Shown: positions 44,845 to 52,162, counted from the stretch's first letter. The stretch is DNA of 52,199 bases from Shewanella waksmanii ATCC BAA-643 (GCF_000518805.1 NZ_JAEH01000041.1:1-52199); one strand, 5' to 3'. The notes: a model not told the origin generated them from the sequence alone. A program made the numbers and translations.

Positions 44845-46737
44845 TTAAAGGCTCAATTGGTACACTGCCGTGGTGCCACTCACTTCATTGCCAATAATCA
44901 ACAAAGGCTTAGCCGTCGGGCTATATTCTGCCGCGACAAACTTCATGCCTTCAGGGCCCAAGTCGCCAGCCAGTTCCGGTGTGCCAGTAATGTCACTGCC
45001 ATCAATCTCAAAATCGACATCAAAATCTCGATTAACAATATAATCAACAAATTGCACAGCAAACGGATTAGTTATGTCAAAAATCATAAAGCCAGAGGTG
45101 CGCTCCAAGCCAACAAATGCATAGTGCTTACCCGCAATTTGCCCCAAAGCCAATGCTTCTGGCTCGGCGCCTTTGTCATCGCTACGGCTATCACCTTTGC
45201 TTTCTTCGTTATGATTGTTGAAGTTGTCGCCCAACACTGCCGCTGTAATGCGAGCAATCTGGTTGCCGCTATCAAACACTTGGTTACCAGACGTATCCCA
45301 AATTGAGAACGAGCGTCCGCCATAACCCACTATTTGGTCGTAGTCGCCATCACCATCGGTATCACCCATTGATGTCGTGACTTTTAAGCGGCCTAACTGG
45401 GTTTCATCTTGCGCTGCGGCCACTTGTGGGTGGTTGGCATCCAAGGTGAGATCTTCGGCACGAACTTCTTCAGAGAAACCACTGTAGTCTCGGGCGTCAC
45501 CTTCATTGGCCGACACAATAAAATGCGCGCCGTTCCATGAGTAGCTGGCAATGGTATCAGGCTGATACAGGCCATATACCCCTTCATAGGCTTGGATATT
45601 GATGGCATCATCTTTATCACTGGCATCAATGGCGTTATGCGCTAATCCAAAGTCCTTTAGCCCCAATGGCATTATTGATACCACGTGCATCTGCTCAAGG
45701 TCGATAACAGCAATGGCATTATTTTCCTGCAGGCTCACATAGGCTTGGGTGTTATCTGCTGATACTGCAATGTACTCAGGCTCTAAATCTTGGGCAATGC
45801 TTGCACCCGGTCCGTTAACTTTGATTTTGTCACTAAACTCACTATTGCGCTCGGCGCCAACATTAAAGGCAGTAAAGTCAATGGTGTTGGCGGTATCTGC
45901 TGGCACCCTATCAGCCAGAGTAATAATTGATACACTGCCTTCAGGATCAACGGTGTAAGCATCATTAGGTTCCCCCTCGTTAGCAACAATCACTTTGCTA
46001 CCGTCATGGCTAAACACCACATTGTCAGGCAGTGCGCCAACTTCTACTGCTTTAAGCAAACTAGGTTGCGCTTCTGCGTCAAGTTGGTAGAAAGCAATAT
46101 AGCCATTACCCTGCTTACTGTTGCCTTGGCCGTCTCCGCGCTCGACCGCCACTGCCAATAGGTCATCGAAAATTGCTAAGCTATTTACGCCACCTAAATC
46201 GGTAAGCCCCAAGTCACCTGCAACATCAATTGACGCGACTTTATCGATATTATTAAGGGTGTATTGAGCATCCGCTGCAACCTCGCCACCACTTAGGGTA
46301 CTGGCATCAATGATATCAACTTGACCACTTTGGGCATTCACAACAAAAATGTGCTGCGACGTTTTATGAAAATCGACAATTTCAGCGGCACTTTGACCAA
46401 ATATGCCAGACTCATTCCGCGCAATTAGCTGCGCAGAAAGCTGACCGATCGCCTCTTTGCACAGCGCTTGAGTTTGACTGGCATCGACTTCATCGGCGTC
46501 AAGCACACTATTGCCATTAGCATCTAGGCCAGTTTCGATTAACTGACCGCCCAACGCACACTGTTCGCTACCCATTGCTAGCTCAGTAATCGCCACTAAA
46601 GAACTTAAACCCTGGCTACCGTCGGTACCATTTGTACCGTTAGTTCCGTTAGCGCCTGCCGCACCGTCGTCGCCATCACACCCAGTTAGCAGTGCTGATG
46701 CGACAAATAACGACAATATGGTTTTTGTTGTTTTCAT
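44845..46737 (-). CDS. Choice-of-anchor I family lipoprotein with DUF7151-like head
   Basis: The 630-residue protein has a lipoprotein signal with lipobox LLTGC (Cys20). A collagen-like glycine repeat (about 24-43, GANGTNGTNGTDGSQG) follows. A small domain (about 44-95) has two cysteines and the acidic LDANGNSVLDADEVD loop, like DUF7151. The rest is a beta-propeller of the choice-of-anchor I type, also annotated as alkaline-phosphatase-like, with DNVVFSHDGSKVIVANEGEPN, VSANEGDARDYSGF and the calcium-like DTDGDGDYDQI. It is probably exported and lipid-anchored at the outer membrane, facing out or into the periplasm. Enzymatic activity is not established. AAGGGAA precedes the ATG. Confidence 0.85.
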   Translation of the reverse strand: MKTTKTILSLFVASALLTGCDGDDGAAGANGTNGTNGTDGSQGLSSLVAITELAMGSEQCALGGQLIETGLDANGNSVLDADEVDASQTQALCKEAIGQLSAQLIARNESGIFGQSAAEIVDFHKTSQHIFVVNAQSGQVDIIDASTLSGGEVAADAQYTLNNIDKVASIDVAGDLGLTDLGGVNSLAIFDDLLAVAVERGDGQGNSKQGNGYIAFYQLDAEAQPSLLKAVEVGALPDNVVFSHDGSKVIVANEGEPNDAYTVDPEGSVSIITLADRVPADTANTIDFTAFNVGAERNSEFSDKIKVNGPGASIAQDLEPEYIAVSADNTQAYVSLQENNAIAVIDLEQMHVVSIMPLGLKDFGLAHNAIDASDKDDAINIQAYEGVYGLYQPDTIASYSWNGAHFIVSANEGDARDYSGFSEEVRAEDLTLDANHPQVAAAQDETQLGRLKVTTSMGDTDGDGDYDQIVGYGGRSFSIWDTSGNQVFDSGNQIARITAAVLGDNFNNHNEESKGDSRSDDKGAEPEALALGQIAGKHYAFVGLERTSGFMIFDITNPFAVQFVDYIVNRDFDVDFEIDGSDITGTPELAGDLGPEGMKFVAAEYSPTAKPLLIIGNEVSGTTAVYQLSL

Positions 46738-47037
46738 TTTTATTTCCCTTAGGTTTCAGAATGGGTTTCAAAAATTGCCAATTGGCCCGATAAGTGCCGC
46801 TAATTTAGAACCCTAGTAAGAAAATAAAATGAAACAAACATGACACTTTTAATACGTTAATTTAACAAAGTTCGCTATTGGTGATGCAAACATGAGATTT
46901 GTTACAAATAAAGCGCGAAACAACAGGCTTAAAGATGGTCAAAACACCAGCATGAGCGTAGACTAATCCACCTCTCAGAAATTGCTGTGCCCTCAGCAGT
47001 TCATCGATAAGTCATCCAAAATTCACAAGAGGTATGA
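46738..47037. other. Divergent intergenic region
   Basis: This 300-nt stretch separates the lipoprotein gene from the exporter and holds both promoters. The minus-strand part reads TTTGTAACAAATCTCATG near 46890-46910, which faintly resembles a Pho box but fails in the second repeat. No other element is clear. Confidence 0.4.
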
Positions 47038-48252
47038 GTGAAAAGCGATCCGATCCCAACAGCCCCATCTCAAGCCGAGTTAACGATCAGCCTAGCGCTG
47101 TTGATCCCAATGCTATCAGCCATTGTGGCCATTACTCCGCTGGCCATCGATCTGTATCTGCCGGCTATGGCAACCTTGGCCACCAGTTTCCACACCGATA
47201 TCACCATGGTGCAGCAATCATTAAGCATCTACCTCGCAGGTTATGCCGTGGGTATGCTGACTTTTGGTCCTCTTGCAGACCGATTTGGTCGCAGACCGTT
47301 AGTGATTATTGGGCTAACAGGCTTTGCCATCACCAGCCTAATACTGGCGTTTGTTAATAATATCGAGCTATTTCTCAGCTTAAGGTTTGTGCAAGCGTTT
47401 ATTGGAGCCGCAGCAACGGTAGTTGTGCCGGGGTATATTAAAGAGGTGTACGGTAAAAACACCGCCAAAGGCATGTCTTATGTCAGCCTGATTATGATGC
47501 TAGCGCCGTTAATCGCCCCTAGCATTGGTAGCCTAATTCTTGAGTTTGGTGATTGGCATCTGATTTTCTTCATCTTGGCCTTCTATGCCATTGCCCTGTT
47601 GATGTTGGTCATCGTTAAACTCAAAATGCCCAGCGACATCAACCATGGCCAGCGCAGTCAAAAATCATTCTTTGGCGCATACGCAGTGGTATTTACTAAA
47701 CCCGGTGTCAAACTGCATATCACCAGTGGTGTACTGACCTCGTTTGCGTTTTTCTGCTACCTCACTGCATCGCCTTTTGTGTACATGGAAGTGTTTGGGC
47801 TGGATAAGTCTTTATTTGCGGTGTTGTTTAGTACCAATGTTGGCGCCCTTATGGCTGCAAACATCATCAATACCCGCATTGTAGGCAAGTACGGTTCGCG
47901 GCGCATGCTTCGAGCCTCAACCATATTAGCGATTTTCGCCGGCAGTGCCTTACTGAGTGTTAACTTACTGGATTTAAGCTACCACTATACCGTTGCCGCG
48001 CTTATTCCCTTTATGGGCTTTTTGGGGATTATGTCGGTGAACGCCGATGCCATCGTGCTGATGAAGTTCCAACAAGAAACCGGCACCGCGACTGCAGTTA
48101 TCGGGACGCTAAGGTTTGGCTTTGGCGCCGTTGCGGGGCCATTACTGGCGCTATTTTATACTGGCACCGCCGTGCCGTTTTCAGCGTTAATGCTCGGTGC
48201 CGTCATGCTAGTTGGCGTGTGCCAAATTGCCAGTCGGCGTACCAGTAACTAG
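47038..48252 (+). CDS. MFS drug exporter, Bcr/CflA family
   Basis: The 404-residue inner-membrane protein has 12 predicted TM helices. The family opening IVAITPLAIDLYLPAMATLA is followed by the MFS motif A equivalent GPLADRFGRRPLVIIGL (about 77-94) after TM2, and RFVQAFIGAAATVVVPGY is motif B/C-like. Bcr/CflA transporters expel drugs such as bicyclomycin or chloramphenicol, or small metabolites such as cysteine, by proton antiport. Translation starts at GTG (47038), 5 nt after AGAGG. It is the last core-type gene before the cassette array, and its stop lies 47 nt from the terminal attC site. The substrate cannot be read from sequence. Confidence 0.92.
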   Translation: MKSDPIPTAPSQAELTISLALLIPMLSAIVAITPLAIDLYLPAMATLATSFHTDITMVQQSLSIYLAGYAVGMLTFGPLADRFGRRPLVIIGLTGFAITSLILAFVNNIELFLSLRFVQAFIGAAATVVVPGYIKEVYGKNTAKGMSYVSLIMMLAPLIAPSIGSLILEFGDWHLIFFILAFYAIALLMLVIVKLKMPSDINHGQRSQKSFFGAYAVVFTKPGVKLHITSGVLTSFAFFCYLTASPFVYMEVFGLDKSLFAVLFSTNVGALMAANIINTRIVGKYGSRRMLRASTILAIFAGSALLSVNLLDLSYHYTVAALIPFMGFLGIMSVNADAIVLMKFQQETGTATAVIGTLRFGFGAVAGPLLALFYTGTAVPFSALMLGAVMLVGVCQIASRRTSN

Positions 48253-48299
48253 TCACATACAGTGTCAATAAGGGATGCCTTGCCACATATTGGATGTGA

Positions 48300-48354
48300 G
48301 GCAAACGCCTAAATCAGGTGCGCCGTAGGCGTCACCTGGATTTACTTGTTAGCT
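48300..48354 (-). other. Terminal attC site
   Basis: On the minus strand R'' AGCTAAC and spacer AAG are followed by L'' TAAATCCAGG, a short hairpin (GCC-TAC-GGC), L' CCTGATTTA, spacer GGC and R' GTTTGCC. L''/L' pair with one extrahelical C, the attC hallmark. R'' overlaps the last codons of the cassette gene. R' departs from consensus after the crossover G, marking the array's outer boundary. Confidence 0.82.
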
Positions 48355-48878
48355 TCCTGCATGATTTCACCAAATGTTAGAAACTGCCTGATTGTAGGAA
48401 AATCCCACTCATTTAGCCCTAAAGACATCAGGTGTTTAAGGGCTCCATCTTTAGGACTGTCGCTGAACTCATCTGGGTATGTACTGACGAACCAACTCCA
48501 GAAGACCTTTGCTTCGAGAGGAATTTCACCCGCAATATTTTGAAGCATTAGTATTGCATCAAGCATAAAATCAGATGTAAATCTCTCAATTGGAGCGATA
48601 TTTATCTTTCCTTCAGGATCTTTATCTGCATGTTTGAAAAAGTTATAAGGTTCATTGACAGTTCTTACATGTTTCCTGAATTCCTCTCTCGTCACGCCTT
48701 TTGGGTTCTTAACTAAACTTACTACGCCTTGCTCTTTGCCAACATCAACTAACACCTGATGAGCAGATGCAATAACAGTATGAATCACTACAAAATCACG
48801 TGACTCAAAAAATAGAGTTACCGCTTCAGTAATCTGTCGTCTAGCAACTTCTATCTTGTCAATCCAAATTGGTTGCAT
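48342..48878 (-). CDS. Cassette-encoded helical protein with FKHAD motif
   Basis: The 178-residue soluble protein is of a type I have seen among integron cassette products but cannot name. It opens IDKIEVARRQITEAVTLFF, then a helix with HTVIASAHQVLVD. The central block is RTVNEPYNFFKHADKDP (Arg72, Asn75, Asn79, Lys82, His83, Asp85), which resembles the R/N...FKHA pattern of a widespread cassette family. The rest is predicted helical with WSWFVSTYPDEF. There is no signal or TM segment. A HEPN-like nuclease is conceivable given the R...H spacing, but it is not shown. GGAG lies 6 nt before the ATG. It is the last cassette of the array. Confidence 0.82.
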   Translation of the reverse strand: MQPIWIDKIEVARRQITEAVTLFFESRDFVVIHTVIASAHQVLVDVGKEQGVVSLVKNPKGVTREEFRKHVRTVNEPYNFFKHADKDPEGKINIAPIERFTSDFMLDAILMLQNIAGEIPLEAKVFWSWFVSTYPDEFSDSPKDGALKHLMSLGLNEWDFPTIRQFLTFGEIMQEANK

Positions 48879-48891
48879 GTTACTCCTTGGA

Positions 48892-48980
48892 AGCTAACGT
48901 CGCCGTAACGGGCCGAAAGTCGCTCAGCGGTTGAGGTCCAGCACAGCTCTGCTGTGCATTCGTTGACGGCCTTGTTAGGT
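48892..48980 (-). other. attC site of the MBL cassette
   Basis: Minus strand: R'' ACCTAAC, spacer AAG, L'' GCCGTCAACG, then a variable part with the hairpin GCACAGC-AGA-GCTGTGC, L' CGTTACGGC, spacer GAC, R' GTTAGCT. L''/L' pair throughout except for one extrahelical C, the recognition feature used by integron integrases. It directly follows the stop of the 389-residue gene. Confidence 0.9.
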
Positions 48981-50150
48981 TTAAATTTTATAGATAAGGT
49001 CGCCCGCCTGGTCTGTACGATCCGGTAAGCTATTTCTTAGGTCCTCGAGGTTGTTGTGATGAGGATCTGGATGATTGTAAGAATTATCACCTACAGAAAT
49101 AGCACAGTCCTCTACGGTTAGTTCTTTTGCCCATTCATTCACTGAAAAATGACCCGCGGCGCCTCCATGATGGGGGGCAACTAAAAGTGTTTTACGTTTA
49201 CGATATTTTCCAGATATTGCAGCTAATATTTTACAGTAATGGTGATCACCAGTTAGCAGGGCTAACTTCTCACTCCCTTTAATCGCCAAAACTATGCCAG
49301 TTTGGTTTCTAGAGCGCCCATTTGTAGCACGGTAAAGGTCTAATGAATTTGAAGATAAGAGTAAGTTAAGATCTATTGTTCTACCGGTTCTGTCAGTATT
49401 AGGAATTAAATGAAAAGGAACATTATTTTCTAAAATATTATCTATTGCATCTTGATAAACCAGTGTGGACGGTACGTTTGTGGGTCCATACACTGCAATT
49501 ATTTTTGAGAAGTGTTCTTTACTCAAGTATTTAAGTGATTGAAAATGATCCATATCCCAGTGACTGATTACAATGTATACAGATCTTTCAAGGAAATTCT
49601 TAAAGCGCCTATCTATAAGTGCCTTTATTTGGGTTTCGGAATATCTAGAAGAAGCTCCTAAATCATAGATGATAGTATGTTTACGTGTTCGAACCTCATT
49701 CCAATTCCCTTGGCCACAATCTACAACCACTAACTCATTGGCGATATCTACAGGCTCAATGTCGATGGTTGTATCGAATTTAAAATCCAATGAATCTACA
49801 CTAGTTAATAACTCACTAAACGAATCTACTTCGCGCTCAATTTTAAATTTGTTTCGATAGAAAGCTCCACCCTCCCCTTCATTATCTTCAGACACATCGA
49901 TAACTTGAATATCTTCATCATACATATGCTCTAAAGGGAATTTATACCAAGACCCTGCATACATTACCTTCCTGCCTTGGTGTGGCAAGGTCAATCCAAA
50001 AAACTTAGGATTGCTAGCATCATACTCGATATTGACAGCCTCTAAAAAAGTCGAAGCGTCTTTTTCAGATTTAAAATCTATAGTGTATTCTACGATACCC
50101 ATGTCTTTATCGGATGAATAATTCTCTATGTATATATCAATAAAGTTCAT
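48981..50150 (-). CDS. Cassette-encoded ComEC-like metallo-beta-lactamase-fold protein
   Basis: The 389-residue protein has an N-terminal domain of about 135 residues that I do not recognise, rich in acidic residues (DVSEDNEGEGG). A metallo-beta-lactamase fold of the ComEC/Rec2 C-terminal type follows: VVVDCGQGNWNEV (about 142), metal motif HWDMDH (197-202), LLTGDHH with Asp302, APHHGG with His327/His328, and a closing AISVGDNSYNHP. In ComEC this domain is a nuclease feeding DNA uptake; here there are no membrane helices, so it acts in the cytoplasm. Stand-alone relatives often occur in defence islands, which makes anti-phage or nucleotide hydrolysis roles plausible. All metal ligands appear present. 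The ATG at 50150 has a weak ribosome site. Confidence 0.85.
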   Translation of the reverse strand: MNFIDIYIENYSSDKDMGIVEYTIDFKSEKDASTFLEAVNIEYDASNPKFFGLTLPHQGRKVMYAGSWYKFPLEHMYDEDIQVIDVSEDNEGEGGAFYRNKFKIEREVDSFSELLTSVDSLDFKFDTTIDIEPVDIANELVVVDCGQGNWNEVRTRKHTIIYDLGASSRYSETQIKALIDRRFKNFLERSVYIVISHWDMDHFQSLKYLSKEHFSKIIAVYGPTNVPSTLVYQDAIDNILENNVPFHLIPNTDRTGRTIDLNLLLSSNSLDLYRATNGRSRNQTGIVLAIKGSEKLALLTGDHHYCKILAAISGKYRKRKTLLVAPHHGGAAGHFSVNEWAKELTVEDCAISVGDNSYNHPDPHHNNLEDLRNSLPDRTDQAGDLIYKI

Positions 50151-50178
50151 AATTTCTCTACATTGTGGATATCGTAAA

Positions 50179-50210
50179 ACCTAACGCCCTTGTTAAACAG
50201 CTTGTTAGGT
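50179..50210 (-). other. Collapsed 32-nt attC site
   Basis: Minus strand: R'' ACCTAAC and R' GTTAGGT are perfect partners, with AAGCTG, TTTAA and CAAGGGC between. L''/L' fragments CTG and CAAG still pair with one bulged A. There is no variable terminal structure, so the site is far shorter than the usual lower limit of about 57 nt. It looks like a full attC reduced by deletion. Confidence 0.7.
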
Positions 50211-50212
50211 AG

Positions 50213-50545
50213 TCAGTCTTTATACCAGTGCTCTGGCAAATTTTTGAAGTTAATAAGCCTGTCGAAAGTTTGTTTTACTGTCCATCGATTTAATAATCCA
50301 GTAACCAAAGCTGTAGCTAAATATGAAATAAAAAATGTAAAAACAAGCACAACTAAAACTAGGTAGTCATATTTGTTAAGTTCACCTCTTGGTTCACCTG
50401 ACGCGTATTCATCGACTCCAAACACTTGCAAAAAAGAGTACAAACTTTCCCAGAGTAAATAGAAAACACCAAGCGAGACAATAAACAGAATACTCAAATA
50501 TAGGTTGTACTTAGCCTTTAATCTCAACTGTCTTTTACTATCCAC
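50213..50545 (-). CDS. Cassette-encoded two-TM membrane protein
   Basis: The 110-residue protein has a basic N terminus (KRQLRLKAKY), TM helices at about 15-35 and 61-85, a short acidic loop between them and a cytoplasmic C-terminal tail of 25 residues ending EHWYKD. No family is recognised; small two-helix membrane proteins are frequent cassette products. Translation probably starts at GTG (50545). The GTTAGGT of the preceding attC half-site supplies AGGT 7 nt ahead as its ribosome site, a common arrangement in arrays. Confidence 0.72.
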   Translation of the reverse strand: MDSKRQLRLKAKYNLYLSILFIVSLGVFYLLWESLYSFLQVFGVDEYASGEPRGELNKYDYLVLVVLVFTFFISYLATALVTGLLNRWTVKQTFDRLINFKNLPEHWYKD

Positions 50546-50552
50546 CTTGACT

Positions 50553-50559
50553 ACCTAAC
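50553..50559 (-). other. attC right half-site (R')
   Basis: Minus strand GTTAGGT preceded by AACAGGGC, the L'-R' end of an attC. No matching R''-L'' is found beside it; sequence to its right is a hairpin and transposon DNA. It marks the start of the 110-residue cassette. Confidence 0.7.
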
Positions 50560-50573
50560 GCCCTGTTAATAGG

Positions 50574-50628
50574 CAAAATAAAGTTGGCTAGAATCAGCGA
50601 CGAAGGAGCAAAAGCCAACTGTATTTTG
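50574..50628. repeat. Long inverted repeat next to the attC half-site
   Basis: Arms 50574-50589 and 50613-50628 pair over 16 bp with one mismatch (CAAAATA-A-AGTTGGCT), with a 23-nt loop. It lies just inside the R' half-site, where the variable terminal structure of an attC would be, so it may be that structure; a transposon end is the alternative. Confidence 0.65.
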
Positions 50629-50868
50629 TGATCTTCACCCGATAAGGAAAACATTAGCCAGCCATTATTAATCAATAACATAGCAAAGCTACTGTGTACT
50701 ACTCAAGGGCAAACTAGATTTGTACCTTCAAATGCTTTGCTCAATACAAAAAAACTTTTTGAAATTAGCAAAAATGAGGAAATAAGCCATTAATTGCTGT
50801 ATTTGGCGCGAGGGGGGGGTATTCTGCGGAAGGAGCTGAGGAGTTATGTGAAATATGAACGTTTGAAC
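50629..50868. other. Non-coding stretch downstream of the transposase
   Basis: This 240-nt stretch has no credible gene. It includes a G8 tract at 50812-50819 preceded by GGCGCGA, and AT-rich sequence. One end of the transposase element should fall here, but I cannot fix the boundary. Confidence 0.4.
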
Positions 50869-51846
50869 TTAGTTGACAGGCATAAATTGGCAACTACTTG
50901 AGAAATGTCGCCTTCGTTTGTTTAGATGTTCACAGTAATGGCTAAACTCTTCCAATGTACCCACAGGGCCATGGAAAAGCTGTCCAAATTCCGTGACAAT
51001 TTTAACCCAATTGGCTGAGGGGATGTTTAACCTGCTCAGTATGTCACAAACCTGTGAATCAATAGCACCACGCTTATCGTCTCGAATCACCCTGCCCGTT
51101 TCATCTACCAGTACAAGATAGTCTTGCAGTGAGACAGCAATGCCTTTGGGTTGGTTAGTGCGTTCATTGCCTATAAAAGGTAAAAGACGCTTAGGTTGTT
51201 CTCCTGTAAGTGCTGCTTTTACTCTGAGTTTGATACTCGTGAAGTCCGATTGCTCAGGTTTTGTCGCCATTTTAGCCCGTATCGGATTAAGCTCTACATA
51301 GGCCATACAGGCCAATACAGCTGCTTCATCAAGCAATGCTTGTGATTTGAACCGCCCTTCCCAGAAATGCCCTGTGCAGTTATCTTCAAGGTTAGCTTGT
51401 CTTGCAATAGGCTCATTTAAACAACGCATAAACCAGCTTATATCGCAAAGACGTGAGCGATACGTCGCTATCAGATGTTTAAGCTGAGCAACTGTGTACT
51501 CTTCTATCACTTCACCTTTAGCAAATTTCTGCGTTAAGACTGTTCCTTTAAACAATTTATGCCATTGCAGTACGACATCCCTATCTGACCAGGCATTAAC
51601 TTGTTCAATATCAATATGTAGGACAACATGAAGGTGGTTGCTCATCACTGAATAAGCCGCCACATCAATGGCAAACACTTCGGTAAGTTTTAAGATTTGA
51701 GCCTCTACCCAACCACGGCGATGGTCATAATTTTTGCCAGTGTACTTATCATCACCACATAAGAAAGCGCGTCGTACAACACGACTGCAACAGTGATAAT
51801 AAGGTGTGTCTTCGAGACTAATGAGGGTTCGTCTGGGCCTTGGCAT
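50869..51846 (-). CDS. IS200-like Y1 (HUH) transposase
   Basis: The 325-residue protein belongs to the Y1/TnpA transposase group in its longer proteobacterial form. The N-terminal RPRRTLISLEDTPYYHCCSRVVRRAFLCG and the metal-binding HUH motif in VMSNHLHVVLHID (about 88-100) are clear. RFKSQALLDEAAVLACMAYVELNPIRA near residue 190 is the other conserved block of this group, and the expected catalytic tyrosine candidate lies in it. Such enzymes move single-stranded DNA by recognising hairpins. The frame is full length. GGAGG is 5 nt before the ATG but is part of an inverted repeat that could hide it. It is inserted within or beside a broken IS3-type gene inside the cassette array. Confidence 0.88.
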   Translation of the reverse strand: MPRPRRTLISLEDTPYYHCCSRVVRRAFLCGDDKYTGKNYDHRRGWVEAQILKLTEVFAIDVAAYSVMSNHLHVVLHIDIEQVNAWSDRDVVLQWHKLFKGTVLTQKFAKGEVIEEYTVAQLKHLIATYRSRLCDISWFMRCLNEPIARQANLEDNCTGHFWEGRFKSQALLDEAAVLACMAYVELNPIRAKMATKPEQSDFTSIKLRVKAALTGEQPKRLLPFIGNERTNQPKGIAVSLQDYLVLVDETGRVIRDDKRGAIDSQVCDILSRLNIPSANWVKIVTEFGQLFHGPVGTLEEFSHYCEHLNKRRRHFSSSCQFMPVN

Positions 51847-51847
51847 G

Positions 51848-51891
51848 CAACCTCCTTGTTATATGCGCAAATCAAGCATAGTCGGAGGTTG
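51848..51891 (-). promoter_or_regulatory. RBS-sequestering inverted repeat of the transposase
   Basis: In the minus-strand mRNA, CAACCUCC (51891 to 51884) can pair perfectly with GGAGGUUG (51855 to 51848), which contains the Shine-Dalgarno sequence. The loop is 28 nt. This resembles the leader stem-loop that limits IS200 transposase translation. Confidence 0.65.
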
Positions 51892-51903
51892 TTATTTACG
51901 CCA

Positions 51904-52083
51904 TTAACTATGGGTGTCTATATGTTTTTCTTTTCGCCAACGACTCAGCATTAACGGGTGAATATCAAGCGCTAGCGCAACATCCTTAGACATGACATCG
52001 TCTCTTAAGCTTAGCTGGACAGCTTTGACTTTGAATTTTACAGGGTAAAACCATGTCTTTCTTGGTTGGGTATATTTAGGCAT
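51904..52083 (-). pseudogene. Truncated IS3-family OrfA transposase
   Basis: Translating from ATG 52083 gives 59 residues: MPKYTQPRKT, then YPVKFKVKAVQLSL, DVALALDIHPLMLSRWRKE and a stop after HIDTHS. This is the N-terminal helix-turn-helix of IS3-type OrfA (the KAVQLSL and IHPLMLSRWRKE blocks are typical). The leucine-zipper part and all of OrfB are missing. The break coincides with the start of the Y1 transposase leader, so the second element, or a deletion linked to it, removed the rest. GGAGG lies 9 nt before the ATG. The element's left end should be near 52110-52136, with CCCCCGTTTTAGTGGACACC (minus strand) as part of its terminal sequence. Confidence 0.78.
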
Positions 52084-52136
52084 TTTAGCCTCCTCAAAGT
52101 GATGAGAAGGTGTCCACTAAAACGGGGGAAGAGCAA

Positions 52137-52162
52137 GTTCCGTTTTAAATGCCTTGTTAGTT
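52137..52162 (-). other. attC left half-site (R''-L'')
   Basis: Minus strand AACTAAC, AAG, GCATTTAAAACGG: the R''-spacer-L'' start of an attC, cut off by the IS3 end. Minus-strand sequence before it ends in a TAA at about 52177-52175, possibly the stop of another cassette gene that continues past the window edge. Confidence 0.6.

Larger units (their letters stand above)
48300..50559 (-). mobile_element. Distal end of an integron gene-cassette array
   Basis: Three minus-strand genes without core neighbours are each followed by an attC site: the 178-residue, 389-residue and 110-residue cassettes, with sites at 48300-48354, 48892-48980 and 50179-50210. A right half-site lies at 50553-50559. Cassette genes have no promoters of their own to speak of, differ in composition from the core, and start just after the preceding attC. 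The terminal site ends in GTTTGCC rather than GTTRRRY, as expected where the array meets ordinary chromosome. No integrase gene is in the window; it should lie beyond the right edge, or the array is an integrase-less cluster. Confidence 0.85.

Noticed and set aside
46890..46910. Possible Pho box in front of the phosphatase-like lipoprotein
   Set aside because: TTTGTAACAAATCTCATG fits only the first half of the CTGTCAT-N4-CTGTCAT pattern; the second repeat is poor.
48300..48354. Simple rho-independent terminator shared by the exporter and the cassette gene
   Set aside because: The hairpin has no T run on either strand, and its layout with an extrahelical C and AAG/GGC spacers fits attC better.
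50812..50819. G8 tract as a phase-variable switch
   Set aside because: It is not inside or directly before any credible gene, so slippage would have no obvious coding effect; a promoter-spacing effect cannot be excluded.
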